From assembly GCA_910574745.1 (NCBI GenBank), contig CAJTCE010000008.1, positions 61,525 through 125,524 of the forward strand: a DNA stretch of 64,000 bases, given 5' to 3'. A program made the position numbers and the translations under genes. The number at the start of each line of letters is the position of its first letter. Position 1 is the first letter of the stretch. A model generated the notes under the pieces. That model was given only the letters and a program-made list of their open reading frames with translations. It did no database searches and was not told the DNA's origin. Source of the DNA: Lachnospiraceae bacterium. GTDB lineage: Bacteria; Bacillota; Clostridia; Lachnospirales; Lachnospiraceae. Of this stretch, positions 62,485 to 64,000 are shown piece after piece.

Positions 62485-62607
62485 GTGTGTTAAATCAGCG
62501 TTAAAATTCTTCAAAAAACATTCAGATTATATAAAGTTAATTGTTTTACAAAATGTACTTTGATACCATAAAGCATACTGAAATTTGCAAAAGGAGGAGT
62601 TTGTTTT

Positions 62608-62709
62608 ATGGCTGAAAATATTTTTGTGGCAGTTATTGCAGTATTTGCTGTAGGTGCGGCAGTCTGGTCATGGTGGTATGAAAACCACGGTACAGATGCA
62701 GATGATTAA
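62608..62709 (+). CDS. 33-residue membrane peptide downstream of cstA
   Basis: ATG 62608 is preceded by AAAGGAGGAG, a near-perfect ribosome site. The peptide has one hydrophobic helix (about 5-20) and a WSWWYENHG segment at the membrane edge, then acidic residues. In E. coli CstA and BtsT are paired with small proteins (YbdD, YjiX), but this peptide is shorter and not evidently related. A possible promoter TTGTTT-17-TACCAT lies upstream. It may serve CstA; that is inference. Confidence 0.65.
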   Translation: MAENIFVAVIAVFAVGAAVWSWWYENHGTDADD

Positions 62710-62753
62710 AATAATGTGAAATAAAGTTAATTGTGAAACTTGTATAATTTTTA

Positions 62754-62782
62754 TTGCAAATCTCTGTGAAATTTAATATAAT
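62754..62782 (+). promoter_or_regulatory. promoter of the cytidylate-kinase-like gene
   Basis: TTGCAA (62754-62759), 17-base spacer, TATAAT (62777-62782), 39 bases before the start at 62821. Confidence 0.75.
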
Positions 62783-62820
62783 TTATACATAAAATTTCTT
62801 GCAGAAATGAGGTATGACTT

Positions 62821-63444
62821 ATGAATACAATTATTACAATCGGCAGACAGTTTGGGTCCGGCGGACGTGAAATCGGCGCAAAGCTGGCGACAGTGCTGGA
62901 TATTCCATTCTATGACAGGGATTTGTTAACAAGGGTAGCAAAGGAAAGCGGTTTCTGTGAGGAAATGATACAGTGCCATGATGAAAGGCCCACCAACAGC
63001 TTTTTATACAATCTGGTTATGGACACCTATTCCTTTGGATATAATTCGGCAGCAATGGTGGATATGCCCATCAGTCAAAAGGTTTTCCTTGCACAGTTTG
63101 ACACCATCAGGAAAATTGCTGATGAAGGCGCCTGTGTTATCGTAGGCAGATGTGCTGATTACGCATTGTCGGAATACGACAACTGCCTGAATATCTTCAT
63201 CCATGGAGATGAAAAGTGCAAGGTGGAGCGTATTATGCGCAAGCATGATTTATCAGAGCAGAAGGCAAAAGAAATGATTATCAAAAAAGATAAGCAGCGC
63301 CAGAGCTATTACAATTATTATTCTTCCAAGAAGTGGGGGCGTGCGGATTCCTATGATTTAACTGTTAACAGTTCTGTTTTGGGAATTGACGGAACGGTTA
63401 AGCTGCTTAAACAGTTTATTATGGATTTTGAGGAGAAGAACTAG
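62821..63444 (+). CDS. cytidylate kinase-like protein
   Basis: A 207-residue P-loop kinase-like protein (AAA_26/cytidylate kinase-like family). The phosphate loop is IGRQFGSGGREIG, and CVIVGRCADY and RIMRKHDLS follow. It is distinct from the essential Cmk by sequence; true substrate unknown. ATG 62821 follows ATGAGGTATG. Confidence 0.88.
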   Translation: MNTIITIGRQFGSGGREIGAKLATVLDIPFYDRDLLTRVAKESGFCEEMIQCHDERPTNSFLYNLVMDTYSFGYNSAAMVDMPISQKVFLAQFDTIRKIADEGACVIVGRCADYALSEYDNCLNIFIHGDEKCKVERIMRKHDLSEQKAKEMIIKKDKQRQSYYNYYSSKKWGRADSYDLTVNSSVLGIDGTVKLLKQFIMDFEEKN

Positions 63445-63473
63445 TGTATAGGATTTATTTATAAGGAATTAAA

Positions 63474-63502
63474 GGCAGTTCGGAGACGGGCTGTCTTTTT
63501 TT
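63474..63502 (+). terminator. terminator after the kinase-like gene
   Basis: GGCAGTTCG and CGGGCTGTC pair with G-U wobbles around GAGA, followed by seven T. Confidence 0.75.
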
Positions 63503-64000
63503 GAGGTAAATGCAGCAATTTCCATTGTTTGATTAAGATATTTAACTTAATAAGAAACTTGAAGGATTAAAAGAGAGTGTTGTATGAAAAATTAGGTAGT
63601 AACAATATAGATTACGGGGTAATGGAAAAATATGGTAAATTTATTATTATATCATATTACTTGTACTGTTAAAGGGACTATGCTTGTGGTATAATTAGTG
63701 TACAAGCAGAAATATTTTGGGCATATGAAATAAAACTTTTTGATTGGTATTATGAAGGAATTTTAAGGTTATTTTTTTGAAATTATTCAATTTTTGAATC
63801 GAAAAATTGAAAATGGTGAAATGAAGAGGTAACTTCCACCTTGTAAGGGTAAATTCTACCAGAGATAAATTTTTATGCTCAAAAAAGGTTTATCTCTGGT
63901 ATTTTTATGTTATGATGAGGGTAAAACCACCAAAAACACCTGATTTTTGGGCGCAAAACAGCGTGGGTACAATTTAACCATTTTTTTGAAATATTAAATT
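63503..64000. other. gene-free AT-rich stretch with hairpins
   Basis: No convincing ORF. It holds an extended -10 promoter-like site (TGG-TATAAT, 63687-63695). A perfect 10-bp hairpin (TTCAATTTTT/AAAAATTGAA) lies at 63786-63811. A 12-bp perfect hairpin (ACCAGAGATAAA/TTTATCTCTGGT) at 63858-63900 is followed by ATTTTTA. Three related GGTAA...ACC words occur at 63828, 63848 and 63920. It might be the edge of a mobile element or a control region of a gene beyond the window. Confidence 0.4.

Overview
The window carries two different kinds of DNA. Positions 1 to about 34,940 are a prophage of the siphovirus type. From the promoter at 34,948 to the right end lies an ordinary chromosome of a Gram-positive anaerobe. 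The host genes (miaB-mutS-mutL-miaA, a methionine gamma-lyase-like protein, radC, mreBCD-PBP2, minCDE-rodA-mgsA, sepF, cstA) suggest class Clostridia, probably Lachnospiraceae. That placement is inferred from gene content and moderate GC.

Prophage layout. A leftward lysogeny block (serine integrase, a voltage-gated K+ channel, a repressor) faces a rightward early operon across a control region at 3,640-3,845, which holds two divergent promoters and four copies of one operator. The early operon (3.8-15 kb) is mostly small unknown genes. It also holds a C5 cytosine methyltransferase, a HAD-like protein, an HUH replication initiator, ParA, ParB and a VRR-NUC nuclease. Packaging and head genes follow (HNH, small and large terminase, portal, ClpP-type protease, HK97-type capsid, connectors; 15.1-22.2 kb). 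Next come the tail genes (tube, G/GT chaperones with a likely -1 frameshift, tape measure, Dit, hub, receptor-end proteins; 22.2-30.2 kb). Holin and endolysin (33.1-34.8 kb) and a strong terminator close the phage. The right end lies just before the miaB promoter. The left end is not visible.

The most striking system is a complete diversity-generating retroelement (DGR) between the tail and lysis genes: a C-type-lectin/FGE-like target protein (30,164-31,258) ending in a variable repeat (VR), an Avd accessory protein, a template repeat (TR) and a reverse transcriptase. TR and VR are both 126 bp and ungapped. I count 13 differences, all at template adenines. An 8-bp stem with a GGAA loop lies 16 bp past VR, like the target-site hairpin of Bordetella phage BPP-1. 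The phage therefore probably mutates its receptor-binding tip.

Other points of interest are the K+ channel apparently co-transcribed with the repressor; the HUH Rep plus ParAB set, which hints at a plasmid-like phase; about 18 one-strand copies of GGCAGCAGG confined to the prophage; a second reading frame within the methyltransferase gene that looks protein-coding; a likely AUA start codon; and a 33-residue membrane peptide downstream of cstA.

The host segment reads as consecutive operons for tRNA modification and mismatch repair, cell-shape and division-site control, cell-wall precursors and lipoprotein processing. It ends with the pyruvate/peptide-type carrier CstA, a cytidylate-kinase-like gene and about 500 bp of non-coding DNA with hairpins.
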